In this document: piece by piece, positions 34,875 through 46,960 of the stretch | Layout of the letters: each line of letters begins with the position of its first letter | Numbering within the stretch: position 1 is the first letter of the stretch | Assembly: GCF_040802235.1 (NCBI RefSeq) | Contig: NC_133167.1 | Coordinates: forward strand, 101,356,001 to 101,420,000 | Direction: 5' to 3' | DNA length: 64,000 nucleotides | Source of the DNA: Manis javanica | Lineage: Eukaryota; Chordata; Mammalia; Pholidota; Manidae | Program-made: the position numbers and the translations under genes | Notes under the pieces: model-generated | The model's database searches: none | What the model was told of the DNA's origin: nothing | The model's input: the letters and a program-made list of their open reading frames with translations, nothing else

Positions 34875-34909
34875 AAAAAAAAAAGAAAAGAAAAGAAAAG
34901 AAAAGAAAA
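34875..34909 (+). repeat. (AAAAG)n simple repeat in IRF2 3' UTR
   Basis: A run of ten A followed by five AAAAG/GAAAA-type units. It is a purine-only tract in the mature mRNA and a likely site of length variation. Confidence 0.9.
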
Positions 34910-35248
34910 TCTTTCTAATCTGCTATGCTTGAATGCCACGCGGTACAAAGGAAAACTGTCATGGAGATATTATGCAAATTCCCAGATCTGAAGACGAAAA
35001 TACTCTAATTCTAACCAGAGCAAGCTTTTTTATTTTTTATACAGGGGAATATTTTATTCAAGGTAAAATTCTAAAGAAAATATAATTGTTTTTTATCTTT
35101 TCTACAGCAAATTTATAATTTTAAGATTCCTTTCCTTGTTTATCAGCAGTTGTTACTACATCCTTGTGGCACATTTTTTTTTTAATTTTGTAAAGGTGAA
35201 AAAGCTTTTATGAGCTCATGTAGCAATCTAATTATCCTGTGGATTGAT

Positions 35249-35254
35249 AATAAA
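35249..35254 (+). terminator. IRF2: IRF2 polyadenylation signal AATAAA
   Basis: Canonical AATAAA in GATAATAAATGAAT, about 1 kb after the stop codon. A GU-rich element (GGCTTTGTGTTTGCTTT, 35297-35313) follows about 45 nt downstream, as expected for CstF binding. Cleavage probably falls between 35270 and 35285. Confidence 0.88.
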
Positions 35255-35439
35255 TGAATATGATATATAGTTAAATTTGTAATGAGCATCACGCCTGGCT
35301 TTGTGTTTGCTTTAGAGCACAGTCACGGGGCAGGACCAACAAAGTACTGTTTCTTCTTGGGGTCCAGAACTTTTTTCCCTTTTTGACCACAAGAAACCCC
35401 GCCGGGGTCCAGCTTTGGTCATCTGATGGCCTCCTCTAC

Positions 35440-35620
35440 TGCATGCTTACCCTGAGCCAGGTGCTGTGCTCAATGTGTTAACCGCAAGCCTTCTGCAGTC
35501 ATCAAGGCTGTGAACCGGGAAGGGATTTATCTCCATTTCACATGGAGGAAATGGAGACTCAAAATTAAAATGCCTTTTCTCAAGGTCACACAGGTAAGAG
35601 TCAAGGTCACTAGTTAAGCC
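35440..35620 (-). repeat. MIR SINE fragment, antisense
   Basis: GAGCCAGGTGCTGTGCTCAA, ATCTCCATTTCACATGGAGG and TTTCTCAAGGTCACACAGGT match the reverse complement of MIR. Confidence 0.75.
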
Positions 35621-36946
35621 CAAAGTCAGGCATGACTGTGGAGGGGGTCTTTTTACCCACTCTCCTTCTCCACTGTGAGCAAACCTGACCCACCTCTGTG
35701 CTTTTCCTGTTCTCATGTATAGACTTACACGTACGACTAAAATTTTGTATTTATGCCACCGAGCAGGCCCATGGGTAAGACATTGTCAATAATGGGAATG
35801 ATTTGTTGGTTCCAAGTCTATGTCTGTCTGCTTCCTGGGACCTGGGGCATTAGGCAGAGATAGGCCCTGCCCTCAGAACTCAGGGCTTGTCTTTTTGAGG
35901 GAGAAATGAGAATTCCAGGCCCCAGATGCCATCACCCATGGGGATGTCATGGCGTACCCCCAACTTTGGGGATGCACTACATTCCCCTCTCAGGCTTCCA
36001 TGATGTCTAGCAAGTCAGGATGCTGGGACAAGCTGCTGACCTGCTGCCTCCGGGGGGTTGTGAGATTGCTAAGTTAATATTTGAAAAGGTCCCTTCAATG
36101 AAAGGACAAAGGGCTATTTTTATGCCTCTCCATGTGTGGCTGCAGATATAATTAGTGGTCATAAAATTATGCAGCCCTGAACAAAAATTAACTAAAGCAT
36201 TTTACTGGTCCGTGTGTCGCAGCTAACCGCCTGTTGATGGTTCACTGCTCCTGTGAGGAGCACGCGTGGCCCTGTGATTATCTCAGTTTCCCGGGAAGGC
36301 CTGACTTCCTAGTGGGAGGGGGAGCCCTGGAGAGGAAGGGATGCTCCAGCATCCTTCACATTATGCTCTTCTTTAAGACCGACTCTTCTCCCAGGCCCTA
36401 AGTAAATGCATCCCAGTTCTTCATGACTTAAATCTAAATACTTTTGTTTAGTCACCCCATTTTAAAATAAATTAAAAAAGCAATCACAAAAGTTTAAGCC
36501 CAAGTCCTGAGTCGCATGGCCTGGTGATCAAAGGGTTAAGGGCAGTTCCTGACTCATCCCCTTTGCTTCTTTCAGCAGTTCCCCAGGTCCCAAACTGCTC
36601 CCACTTGCTCCCTCCACCTCTGTGGTTATAGCCAGACTTCACCAGGTGAAAGAAGTTTAGATTTGGAAATGTGCAATGGACGCCTTCAAGGTAATCACCC
36701 AGTAAGGCCATGAACACCAGAATCAGGTTGAAATTATTCCTGGAAAAAGTTGTACTCCTTCTAAGGGTTACTGACCAGTAGTGTAGGAACGCAAGCTGGG
36801 TTCGACAGGAAGAAATGCAGCTGAGATGGGGCATCTATGGCCTACCACCTCGGACCTTGCTTTCCTCAGTCAAAGGAAGAACTGGGGGCACATGCTCCCC
36901 TTGGCTGGCATCTGCGTGAACTGATACGCTTTTATGATGGGCTTGG

Positions 36947-36947
<1 letters not shown>

Positions 36948-36999
<52 letters not shown>
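36948..36999 (+). repeat. (TG)26 microsatellite
   Basis: 52 bp of uninterrupted TG/GT dinucleotides, 1.7 kb downstream of the IRF2 polyadenylation signal. Confidence 0.97.
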
Positions 37000-37001
<2 letters not shown>

Positions 37002-39504
37002 TCGCAAGCTCGGTGTAATGACCTTCAGAACAATAGTCTCCATTCTCTGCAGCCGGCGCCTGGGTCTCTCCTTGATAAGCAGGAGCACTGTGCAGCTGTG
37101 AGCTGTGAATGCGCTGACAGGCACTTCCGCCCAGTCAGAAGGTTGAGAGAACCCAGCACATCCTTCAACCGTGAAGGGCTTCCAGAACACCATTTACAAG
37201 TCTCCAAATAAAGCCATGCTCAGCCATAGCATTTTTTCCATGTTCTGATGAAGTAACTGCCAAAGGAGGTGTTTAGTCTGTTTAAATGTATTTATAAAGA
37301 AGAAATATACCTGGGAAAAAAATATACACAAATGCATTGGACATCAAAACCCCAACATAGCATCCTTTTTTTCACCCCAAATCCAAAATACACTCAAATG
37401 CTCAAGTTAACCACCACCAAGATAAAAATTTTAGGAACGAGGAAGATGAGTGATTTGGTTTCTGGGTCCTGAATTTTCTAACTTGTGCTTTTGGAAGTAT
37501 TTTGCATGTGAATGAAAAAGACGTTAAGCTCCAAATGGCCTCCTGCCCTAAACCAGAGAGACAGAACATTAGACATTCCGTTTGCTTGAAACCATTCTTT
37601 GAACATTAAATTCATTAGGTTTGCAAAGCGCCCTGTTATTCTAGCTATGGACACACAGACCCAGATAAAAGGAGAAAATAAGAAACCCACTACTCTGCCA
37701 AATTTCTACTGAAGAAAGACAAAAGGCCTGCTAGAAAGAGGTTTGCAAGCAGGTAGCCAAGACAGGTCCCTGGCATGTGGTTTCAGATATCTAATGTCTC
37801 AGAAGCAGTTTTGGTATGGAAAGAGAATGGAGGCAGAAACTGGTTCTTACCTGGTGGTGGTCAGCTACCTCATGCTGAAATTCCATCCTGTGGCACCCCC
37901 AGGGCCAGGATGATCAGAGCCAGTGGCACCTAACCGTGACCGGCCGAGGGGCCTGCGAGCCTGCTCACCACTTGTTCCCATGCTGCGGCAGACCCCTCCC
38001 CAGGGAATCACAGTACATAGGATTGTAAGGGTCCCAGGGCTGGCTCAGTGACATTTGCATCCCAACATGCCAAACAAGGTTGACTCCGTATTAAGCAATC
38101 ACCCCCAGATCTCCTCCTGGGACCCCCCAAGCCTGCATTAAAAGAATGGGGCTGGCACTATTGGCTGCACCCCTTAGGCCGTGGCCAGCCGCAGACCTGG
38201 AGGGACAACCACGGTTGTCCCAGGATGATGCTGGGTGAGATGCTCTCTCTACCTGGGCCCCAAAGGCCCCTCTGGACCCTGATACTATCCATCTCCTGCC
38301 CCAGCTTGAGCACCGCTGGCCCTGTGGTGTGGACAAACGAGGGTTTGTAGAGGTTTCCTTCTGCGGCCACCGTAACAACAGGTGCAGGGGCCCCGTGTCT
38401 CTGCTACTGAAAATAGTGCCTGGAAGGAAGGAAGTGGCCGGGCCTAATAGCCAGTTTTAGTAAAAATGTTAAGTCTGTCCAAGAACCTGAGTCATGTGGA
38501 AAGATCAAAGTGTAGAACGTTTCAGAGCTCACACAATCTGGAAAGATTTTTCTGGAGCCCTTTGACCAATTTCTTAAGAAGAAAAGCAGCATGTGTACCT
38601 CTGTTCCTCTATACAAGCTGCCCTCTGGGGGCTTGGTCAGTTTCTCTGTATCTGCTTTATAAACACGTTCAAACAGAAATGGCTGGTTTTGTGGAATGCA
38701 TGGTGCTGGAATTGTGCAACTACTGCTTGTTAACCCCTTAGGCACATGGCTGGAGAAACACCACCATTACGTACTACAACCTGTGCTTCAAGCGTTAATT
38801 TTAGTAACACAACTGTTTTTGCAGGTGCAAAACAATTCCAGCATGATAGCATCTCTGAGTTTCAGTTTGGGTTGAGATGCATGTTTATAAAATCTAAACA
38901 CCGAAGCATCCATCCACATGAATCCTCAGGGAAAGAGAATTCAAGACATTCCATCTGCTGGAAGCTTGGGTCGTAGGTCTGAGATTGCTCCTATTCTCCA
39001 AATTCTCTAATGCACCAGTTGAGAGCTGTTGACATTTCGGATCCGCAGATTATACTTGGAGCCACTGTCTGAAGTTTCAGGACAATGTTAGCAGCTAGAG
39101 GGAGTGAGTTCCTTGAAGGTCACTGATGGCTAAGCCTTTAGTCACTCCTGGAATCATTTGCAAGATTGACTTTAAAGTAATGTAATTCGAAATGCCCTTC
39201 CTTAGCACCTCATGAATTCAATTAGGAAAAACAGTCATCTTGATTTACCAGGGCTGAAGTGGTTCCCAGGACGTGGGACTTAGTGCTAAAACAAAGCGTT
39301 AGGCAGGCTGGGAGGAGCTGGTCATCCTAAATTTAACGCTGAGATCTGGAGAATTCATGTCATATTGTGCTCTTTGAGGAGTTTTTCTAAACCCAGGTGA
39401 AACCTGCATGAGGAGGCGTTATTAAGGGCATATATATGTATATATGTACATAGTTGAGCCTATTACTAATGTGTTAATTCAGTAGTAGTGTTCTGTTAAG
39501 AAAA

Positions 39505-39665
39505 GTAGATTCATTCATTCAACACGTGGTATTGAGCTCTCACTATTTGCAGGGACTGTCCTAAGTGTTGGGAGCTGTACGGAAATGACAAAGTCCTTGT
39601 TCTTCTGGAGCTTAAATTCTAGTAGGGGTGGACACGCAACCAATAAATAATCTTTGAATGACAAT
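39505..39665 (-). mobile_element. L2 3'-end fragment, antisense
   Basis: TCATTCATTCAACACGTGGT, GACTGTCCTAAGTGTTGGGA and TGGAGCTTAAATTCTAGTAG are the complement of the L2 3' end (TGAATGAATGA tail region). Confidence 0.75.
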
Positions 39666-40454
39666 AAAAACAACAGAGAAAAAATAAGCTGGGCAAGGGG
39701 GAATAGGCAGTGATGGACATATGCAAAGCTTTCATTTCAGAGCTTAGAGGCACAATTGAAGGGTTGGCAGTTGCAAAGACCAGCAGTTAGTGGGACAGAA
39801 GGAAAACAGTGTGTATCAGCAGGGCTCAGTTGCAGGAAACAGAAACCACTCTAGCTATTTTCAGCAGAAAGGCTCTGAATAGAGGCAGGTGTTTACAGCA
39901 TTGTTAATTAGGAAGACTGGAGAAGCTGACTTTGGGGCTGCTTGCACCACTGCCCCGGCCATGATGGTCGGAAAATAGGAGGCTGTCACCGGAAGCGACT
40001 GTGAGAACACGCTGTGTTAGCTGAACTCAAGAGAATCAGGAAGCCCCTGTTACTCCCACCCCAGACTTCTCTTGGCACCATTAAATTAGTGACTGAACAC
40101 TGAGGCACAGCTTTAGAAAGTCCCAATGTCTTCACAATCAGTTTGCCAGTGGGCACAGCCAAAGCCACGGGAAGGTGCCTTCTGCTTTGATTCTGACTTC
40201 CAGTCTCATGCAAGTACCTGTCATTAGCGGGACCCACTTCATAGTTAGATGCTCGGCTGCAGGAGAGACTAGGAAATATGGTTCTAGATTTCTAACTTGT
40301 GCATTAGAGGAAGGCACAGAGAAGGAGGTGGGAATGGGGATGGAGTGCCTATTCAGGACATCCATATACCTTGAGGAAGCCACTCCGTGCCAAGAAAGCC
40401 AAGGAAGAAAGACCAGAGAACGGAACCTTCATCCTGTGAGCTCCGGTATACATG

Positions 40455-40685
40455 AGAAGGCAGCATCATGCAGCGGAAAGAGTTGAGGTTCTTGAAATCA
40501 GATAAACCTGGGTGCAGTTCTCACTCACTCGCTGCTAACCTTGGGCAGTCTCTTCATTATCTATGAGAAGCAGTTTCTTTGTATATCAACTGGGGTATTA
40601 ATACCTTACTTTGAAGGATGCTGTAAGCATTAAATAAGAATGTTATTAAAATTTGGAGCACACAGTAGGCATTCAATTTTATCAG
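40455..40685 (+). repeat. MIR SINE, sense, nearly full length
   Basis: CATCATGCAGCGGAAAGAGT, GATAAACCTGGGTGCAGTTC, CTTGGGCAGTCTCTTCATTA, GGATGCTGTAAGCATTAAAT and CACAGTAGGCATTCAATTTT run through the whole MIR consensus in order. Confidence 0.85.
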
Positions 40686-42084
40686 CCATACAATCTGTAT
40701 ATAGAATAGCCAAGGTACATATTTTGGAGAGCTGATCCCATATTATCCAACCTCTCCCATACTTAACATTAATTCAAGAATTCACCACTGGAGGATCCCA
40801 GAGCTCTAACATGTTTCCCCAATTTCTATATACTTAAATTAGCGGTGCTCCCCCCCCACCATGTCCTGGGTCATCCTTTATGGGAAAAGGCTAGTTCTAT
40901 TATTAAGGGTGCTTACAAGGGACTGAGAAAATATTCCTTTCTTTTCAAAGTTGAAGGGGATCAGAACCTACTGATAGTTACTTTTATTTTTAAAAATCTA
41001 GACTCAAACATATTTTTTTCCATGCCTTATAAAGCCACCCGATAGAATTAAATTGTTAGATTTTTGAGGTGATTCTAATTTGCTTCATTCTGGGTCAGTA
41101 ATACAATACCAGTTTGCACTGTAATTCCCACCAGATTCGTGGGATGCACATTTTGCCTCAGCAGTTTCAAAACGAGGGCCTGCCACCCTCCTTGACTGAA
41201 GGGTTATTTCCTATCTCTCTAGCTCTTTCTTAGATGTTTGATGAGCAGTGGCCTGAGCCATTTCAGTGATAACTAATGAATGAGGGAGTTGTCCCTCCTC
41301 TACCCCTTTACCTACCGTTACTTAGTTATATTCGTTCCCCTTTGCCAGAATGTACACGTCTACATGCTGTTATTCTGACTCGTCCCCCTCTGGTTTTTGT
41401 CTTACCTAATACATCATCAGTCCTTTCACTGACACTTCCCTTGCTACCTCTGTTCCGCGCAGTTCCTCCTCCACATACTGGGCGTGCGCGTAGGTATGCC
41501 TTTCCTGCAGGGCGTTCAGTGTGAGCGAAGCTGGCATTGCTTCTGGAGGACAATCAGATACAGGCAGACGTGGCGCTCCTTGCAGATCTGGCTGCGAAGA
41601 AACAAGACAAGGAGAAGTTTCGAGAATCTCCAAGAAATGAAAGAAATGCACTTTCCCATGGTAATGGTCACACTGTAATGAGCAAACTTTTTATTATCCA
41701 ATTGGAATTGGAATGTCCCAATGTTTTGTGACCTGTAGGTATGATGCTGTATTAATATGTAAAATAGCTGTCATGAACTTGAAAGTCTAATCTGTACAAA
41801 TCCCAGGAATTCAATTGCAGAACCTCCCCCCAGTAGTGAGAACCCCTTCATCTCTAGCACCTTAGGCTTTCTGCTTCGCGTGCCCCCTCTCAGCACACTG
41901 CTTCCACCCCTGGCCGTGGGGCTGCCTCTCCCCTGGGCCTGCTGCCGGCCCCACTGCCTTGCTGCTTTTAGCCAAAGTTTCATTCCTTGGCTAAGTGCTG
42001 CCCTCCTCCTCCAGAATGTCTGGGAGCTTCTGCTGGCCACCCGCCTCTGCCGTCTCTAACGGAGTTCTCATCATTCTACTTGAT

Positions 42085-42305
42085 CCACCGACCTGTGCCC
42101 TTCTCTCCAAAGAACACTTGTCATTGAATTTAGGGACCACCTGGATAATCCAGGATGACCTCAACTCAAAGTCCTTCACTTAATTATATATTACATAATT
42201 ACACCTGCAAACTCTATTTCCAAATAAGATAGTATTCCACATGTTCCAGGGATTCAGACATGGACATGTTTTGAGGGGACCACTCTTCAATCCACTATAG
42301 GACCT
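42085..42305 (-). mobile_element. MLT1-class LTR fragment, antisense
   Basis: AATTTAGGGACCACCTGGAT, AATCCAGGATGACCTCAACT, ATTTCCAAATAAGATAGTAT and TTCAATCCACTATAGGACC are the complement of the MLT1 5' half. 41780-42080 may belong to the same element but is too diverged to claim. Confidence 0.75.
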
Positions 42306-42859
42306 CCAAGCAAAAAGTTAAAATTACTATTAGAGTAATAACATTAAACTGGCATCAGATTCTCATGAGCATCTTATAAAGCCAGTGGATAATGGGGAAC
42401 ACTCATAATTCTTCAGAGACTTGAGAGCAAGGAGTATGAGCCAATTCTTTTTACCCAGCTCAGCTGTCCGTCAAGGATGAAGGTTAAAGGAAGCCGTCTC
42501 AACGTGCAGTAACTCAGAGGGTACTATACACTCATGGGCAGTAGGATTCTTCTGCAGAACTTACCTAACCAAGAGAGAACTGGAAAAACTTCAGCAAAAT
42601 GACTGGTGGGGAAAATGTATTTTCTGATGTAATTTTATTGTAACAGATTATTACGTTGTATTGGTGATCATTATATTGTTCATATTGGAATATATTTAAT
42701 TGTGTAGCTAAGATTAAAACAAGGGTGAAGCCATGAACTGGAGAGAACTCTCTGTATTTTATATGTTCCAGGAAAGTACAAATAGCCTGAGCAAAAGAAG
42801 AGAAGGGAAGGGAGAGAGACAGGATGGTAGACGAGTGAATAATAAGTTAAGGAGAACAC

Positions 42860-43700
42860 AAATGGACACAGCAGACAGCAAAGGCCCCCTACAAAAACGA
42901 GGAGATGAAGGGCACTGTAAATGGTTTCAGTCCAAAGACAAGCACTGGAACAAACATTCAGACAGCCTGAAATGCCAAGAGAAATGGAAGAATAAGCAGC
43001 AAAGAAGACATGCCAATTCAATAAGGAAATGTAGTAAATAAAACACATGCAATAATTGTAATATAATACGACTGCCTTGAGACTAAACATATGCGCTATC
43101 CCAATGAATGAAATGGACTTTGCAGGTTTCTTCTCTTTTCTTGTTATAGTGACAAATGAGTCAATTCTCCACTTTGACTCACAAGGCAAAACCTGACCCC
43201 ATGTTCTATTTCACAGACAGACTGTGGACACAGAGACTCAAAAGACCAAACATAAAGATACGGGCAAAGATAGACCAGAAAAATAAAGACAGTAAGAAGG
43301 CAGGAGGGTGATTCTCACATGAGACAAATTGAACTCAGGCCAAAAAACTTTAAATGAGACAAAAAAAGTATCCTACAGAAGGCTGAAAACCACGATTCAC
43401 AGGGAGGATAAATGATCAGGACCTCTGTACCCAATAATATAGCAGGTGCCAGTTTAAAGCAGAAATTATGTGGGAAGAGAACAGAGTAGATTAAAATGCA
43501 TAATTAATAGGAGACTTTAACACACCACAGTCGGTATGGCAGGTCCAATGGAAGTAGACATAGAAATATTTTAAACAATTGAATAAATAATAAGGTAGGT
43601 CTTGTGCCCATATTTTCAAAACCATGCCTAAGAATAGAGATTATATCTCCTTTCCAAATGTAATGAACATGGATCATTTTGAAAAATTGACAAAATATCC
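42860..43700 (+). mobile_element. Decayed L1/HAL1-like fragment
   Basis: AATAGGAGACTTTAACACAC and the A-rich composition (AGACCAGAAAAATAAAGACA, GATGAATATGG-like text) resemble an L1 or HAL1 ORF2 segment. Stop codons are in all frames. Edges and family are uncertain. Confidence 0.45.
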
Positions 43701-45879
43701 ATGTTTATGATTGCATTAAATTAAGCTGACTATGTTTGGTAGACTTCTGCTTTCATTATAATAGATTCTCTGTGGTCTTGTAGCATAACGTATATGCTCA
43801 ATGGAGACTATTCTCCCTTGAACATATACCCTGGCCCCTTCCAGACACGGCACAACTAATATCTCCTTTTTAGTGACATGATACAGGATGTTCAAAATAA
43901 AGTGTGCCTTCAGACATAAGCGTCTAGGGATGGAGAGCTAAGTCTCCCAGTGCTTGGGTTGCAGCTCCTGCAGGCCCCTTGGTACACCAGGCAGTTGGGC
44001 TGTGTGGTCTGTGCTATGACCTGTGAGAGTTACTATGTCCTCACCTGCCATTCGCCAAGGCCACTGGGAAACCTGGGAAATTATAGCTTAGCGGTACATG
44101 AAAAACAGCAGAAAACAAAGCTGAGCACCCCCTCCCCCCACAGGTAGGTACCTCCACAAAGGACCCTGAATGCTCTTGCTACGGTAGCTTTGTCATTTCT
44201 CATAGGCTCTGATCTGCAGCTATTTAATAGTTAGTCATCCTTTTTTTCTCTTATAATAAACAATTTTGGCACCTGGTCTTTTAAATAAGTGCACACTCAA
44301 TGAAAAATTGTTCCTATCTTTTTGCTTCTCCAGGAAGTAAGTGATGAATATGTAATTTGCACAGAATGTGTGGAGACGTTTACCATCCATCCAGTGAGGC
44401 ATGGTGGTGTTATCACTGCCCAAGAGAAAACCTATAGACAAAATCTGCTAAAGAAGCATCAGCATCTATTTCTAGGAGTTATTTTAAGGGAATTCAGTTT
44501 GAAGATGGCTATTGAACATAAGCAGATGCAAAAGATGCATTTGTATATCATTGTGAGGCAGTAATGTCTGTTCATTTAGATCAAACGTCTGTTCTTCTAA
44601 ATGAATGCTTTTCATTTTCAGTAGTAGTGGCCAGTGAAGGGCCATGGGGTCCGGCAGGGCTGCACTGGGCAGAAAAGGCCAGTGGGTAGAAAAGGCCAGG
44701 TCCGCCATCTGTGCCATGCAGAGAGCTGGTAGTGGAACAAGTGAGACATATCCGAGAGCTGTCATTGAGTCGGAGGGTTATGTTCAGGATCCATGGCCAG
44801 ATATGAGAAGAAAGTGTTCCTAGCTGCCACAGGAGATGTTCTTTCCTGCTCAGCAACCGACTGCTGCTAAGGCATGGGGACACAAGGGCGGAGGAGCAAT
44901 GCCTGTGGTCCTGTGGGGCTGCGGGCACCCAGGGGGACACACCAGACATACACAGGGCGTATCTGCTCTCACCCTGCGCTGGTCCTGAGACCACCCACAC
45001 AAGGTGACTTTTCCTGACAGACGCTTGCATTTTGGCCTGGCTTGGCTTTGCTGTCCTGTGCAGGCTCCTGTCACTGATTTCCAGAATTCTTAAAGCTGGG
45101 AATTTCTTCCGAGGCAGCACGGCAAATCTCTTTCTGCTAAGACAGGAAGGGAGGGGCTTTGCCACGTGAGAGCTTGTGACCATGATGGGAAGGTTGTTTG
45201 CTTTATAACTTTATTAGAAAGAAAGAAACAAAGAAATACCCCCAAGCAAAAATAACCACACCCAGAAACACAGAAAACGGCAAAATACTTTTATAGGATT
45301 AATTCCTAATTCCTAGAGCAGATGTGAGTTGGTGTTCCGTAACTGTATGTCCATACTAACTCCACTGAGCTCTGAGGCCCTAGAAAAGGGAGCCTTCGTA
45401 TCTTTGCACAGCCATGAAAGTGCGTGTTTGCCAAGGATCCTTCAGGAAATGAAAACTGATTTAGAAGAAATCAGCCTAATGGTAGTTCAGGCAGGAAGTT
45501 TAAAATAAACGTCACTATTGTCTCCTTCCTCCTTTTTAGATTGGTTTTCCATCCACGCTATGATGTGAACTCCATTATCTCCAGGGTTGGAGGAGGAGTT
45601 GGAATGACAGAAAGGACAGGTGGACACAGCCTTCTAGCCGGTGGGTGGTGGACAGCTCCAGCTCTGCGGGCTCAATGGGATTTTCAGGGCCTTGCAGTTT
45701 TAGAAAACTATTGCACTTCCTCTCATTTAAGACTCACTTTTTTCCCCCCATCTGTTAACATTTATGAAATTGGGATCTGTAATGCCCACCCTGTCAAAGG
45801 GTTTGCCAGCTGTTGGGCAGAGGAGCTAATAAGTAGGTGTGGAGATAATAAAGGGGGAGGCAATGGCTATGAGTTCTTA

Positions 45880-46315
45880 GACTTTCAAGGTGCCAACAAG
45901 GTAGCCCAGGCCTGTGACCAGGCAGATGGCCAGCAGAGCCTTCACCCTCCCTGCCCCTTTACCCAGAACCATTCTTCCCTAGATAGCCACAAAGCTTTCT
46001 TCCTCATCAACTTCAGGTTTTTGCTTAAATTTCAATACCTCAGTGAGGTTTTCTTTGACCACCCTGTTAACAATGACGAACTCCTCCTCCCCACATCCCT
46101 TGACCTTCCCTTCCTGTTCCCCACATCATGGAAAGGACAAAGAAATGCTCCAAGAACAGGCAGAAGGGAGAAATAAATGTCTCTTCCCTTATTTTCAACA
46201 GGGAGAAGTAGCCTCTTATTTTTAATTTGCATCTGCCTGTACCTGCCCCAGCATCAAGAGCAATGCACGCGGTAAATGATCAATAAATATTTGTGGGATG
46301 AATAAATAAATGATA
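45880..46315 (+). mobile_element. L2 3' end, sense
   Basis: CAGGTTTTTGCTTAAATTTC, AGTGAGGTTTTCTTTGACCA and CCCTGTTAACAATGACGAAC, then GATCAATAAATATTTGTGGG and ATGAATAAATAAATG, reproduce the L2 3' region and its tail in order. Confidence 0.85.
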
Positions 46316-46479
46316 TATCCTCGTGTGATTGTCTGAATGCTACATCTATGATTTCAAGCCCCAATTGCAATCTCTGTGCCACGTAAACGTAGTTCCACAG
46401 GATGTGAACGGGCATTGTTTTTACTTGTTTGGCATTCATTTGCTGCCATTTTTTCTTTCCTTCTCCCTTTTTAAAAAAA

Positions 46480-46960
46480 TGATTGGGTTATAACTCACAT
46501 GCAGTAAAATTAACCTCTGAAATGTATTCAGTTCCATGAGTTTTGACAAAGGCACAGCCAGATAGTCATCACCACAGTCATGATGTAAAATATTTCCTTC
46601 TCTCCAGAACCTTCCCTCCTGCCTGTTTGTAATCATCCCGTCCCCAGCTCCCAGGCTTTGGCAGCCACTTAACCCCTTTCTGTTCTTGTAAGTGTCGCCT
46701 CTCCCAGGAAGTCCTCAGAGTGGTATTGTACGATACGTAGCCTTCGGAGTCTGGCTTCTTTTCCTTCAAATGATGTATTTGATGTTCCAAGATGTGGTTG
46801 CATGTCCCAGCAGTCCATTCTGTCCTGTTGGTGGAGCAGTATGTCATTGCATGGCTGTACCCCAGGTTGTCCATCCACTCTCCCACTGAAGGTGCGGCCA
46901 GAAGACACCCTTTTCCTCCGCCCACCTTGGTTCAGTGGCTGCAGCCCTCTGTTCACATGT
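46480..46960 (-). mobile_element. L1M fragment, antisense
   Basis: GTTATAACTCACATGCAGTA, ATTCAGTTCCATGAGTTTTG, TTGATGTTCCAAGATGTGGT and TTGGTGGAGCAGTATGTCAT match the complement of L1M 3' sequence. Confidence 0.8.

Larger units (their letters stand above)
1..35275 (+). other. IRF2: IRF2 gene, 3' portion (introns 2-8, exons 3-9, 3' UTR)
   Basis: IRF2 is a nuclear transcription factor that binds IRF-E/ISRE sites (GAAANNGAAA type). It mainly antagonises IRF1 at interferon-responsive promoters and activates some genes itself. Seven exons in this window join in frame (phases: exon 3 starts at phase 0, 3/4 split G63, 4/5 split G122, 5/6 phase 0, 6/7 split V177, 7/8 split E232, 8/9 phase 0) and give residues 30-349 of a 349-residue protein, the usual mammalian length. 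Every junction has AG/GT ends. The start codon and first 29 residues (exon 2), exon 1 and the promoter are outside the window. The gene end is set by the AATAAA at 35249. Exon numbers follow the known mammalian gene. Start 1 is the window edge, not a gene boundary. Confidence 0.97.
34254..35275 (+). other. IRF2: IRF2 3' UTR
   Basis: About 1.0 kb from the stop codon to a cleavage site estimated 15-30 nt after the AATAAA at 35249. The first half is GC-balanced. The second half is AT-rich with several U-runs and an (AAAAG)n tract at 34875-34909. A Pumilio-type TGTACATA lies at 34621-34628, and a single ATTTA is near 35111. No second AATAAA is visible inside the UTR, so the sequence suggests one main 3' end. 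The frame at 34379-34795 (138 codons) lies inside this UTR and looks like chance. Confidence 0.88.
35276..41700. other. Intergenic DNA just downstream of IRF2
   Basis: No gene found. Recognisable pieces are MIR (35440-35620), (GT)26 (36948-36999), an L2 fragment (39505-39665) and MIR (40455-40685). 39810-40090 looks repeat-like (GTTGCAGGAAACAGAAACCA) but I cannot name it. The stretches 35625-36940, 37000-39500 and 40690-41700 contain short chance frames only. Confidence 0.75.

Noticed and set aside
34885..34909. GAAAA repeats resembling an ISRE in the IRF2 3' UTR
   Set aside because: The unit spacing is five bases, whereas IRF elements need GAAANNGAAA with six; it is a simple repeat.
36837..37211. 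Frames containing poly Cys-Val or Thr-His runs
   Set aside because: They are translations of the (TG)n microsatellite.
44322..44564. 80-codon frame starting MLLQEVSDEYVICTECVETF with a CxxC pair
   Set aside because: A single Cys pair is not a zinc finger; no family matched and the frame is short.
44581..45183. 200-codon minus-strand open frame
   Set aside because: Low-complexity Ser/Pro/Cys composition and no recognisable motif; no support beyond openness.
45541..46176. 211-codon plus-strand open frame
   Set aside because: Its 3' half is the L2 element at 45880-46315 and its residues resemble no protein; no splice or promoter context.
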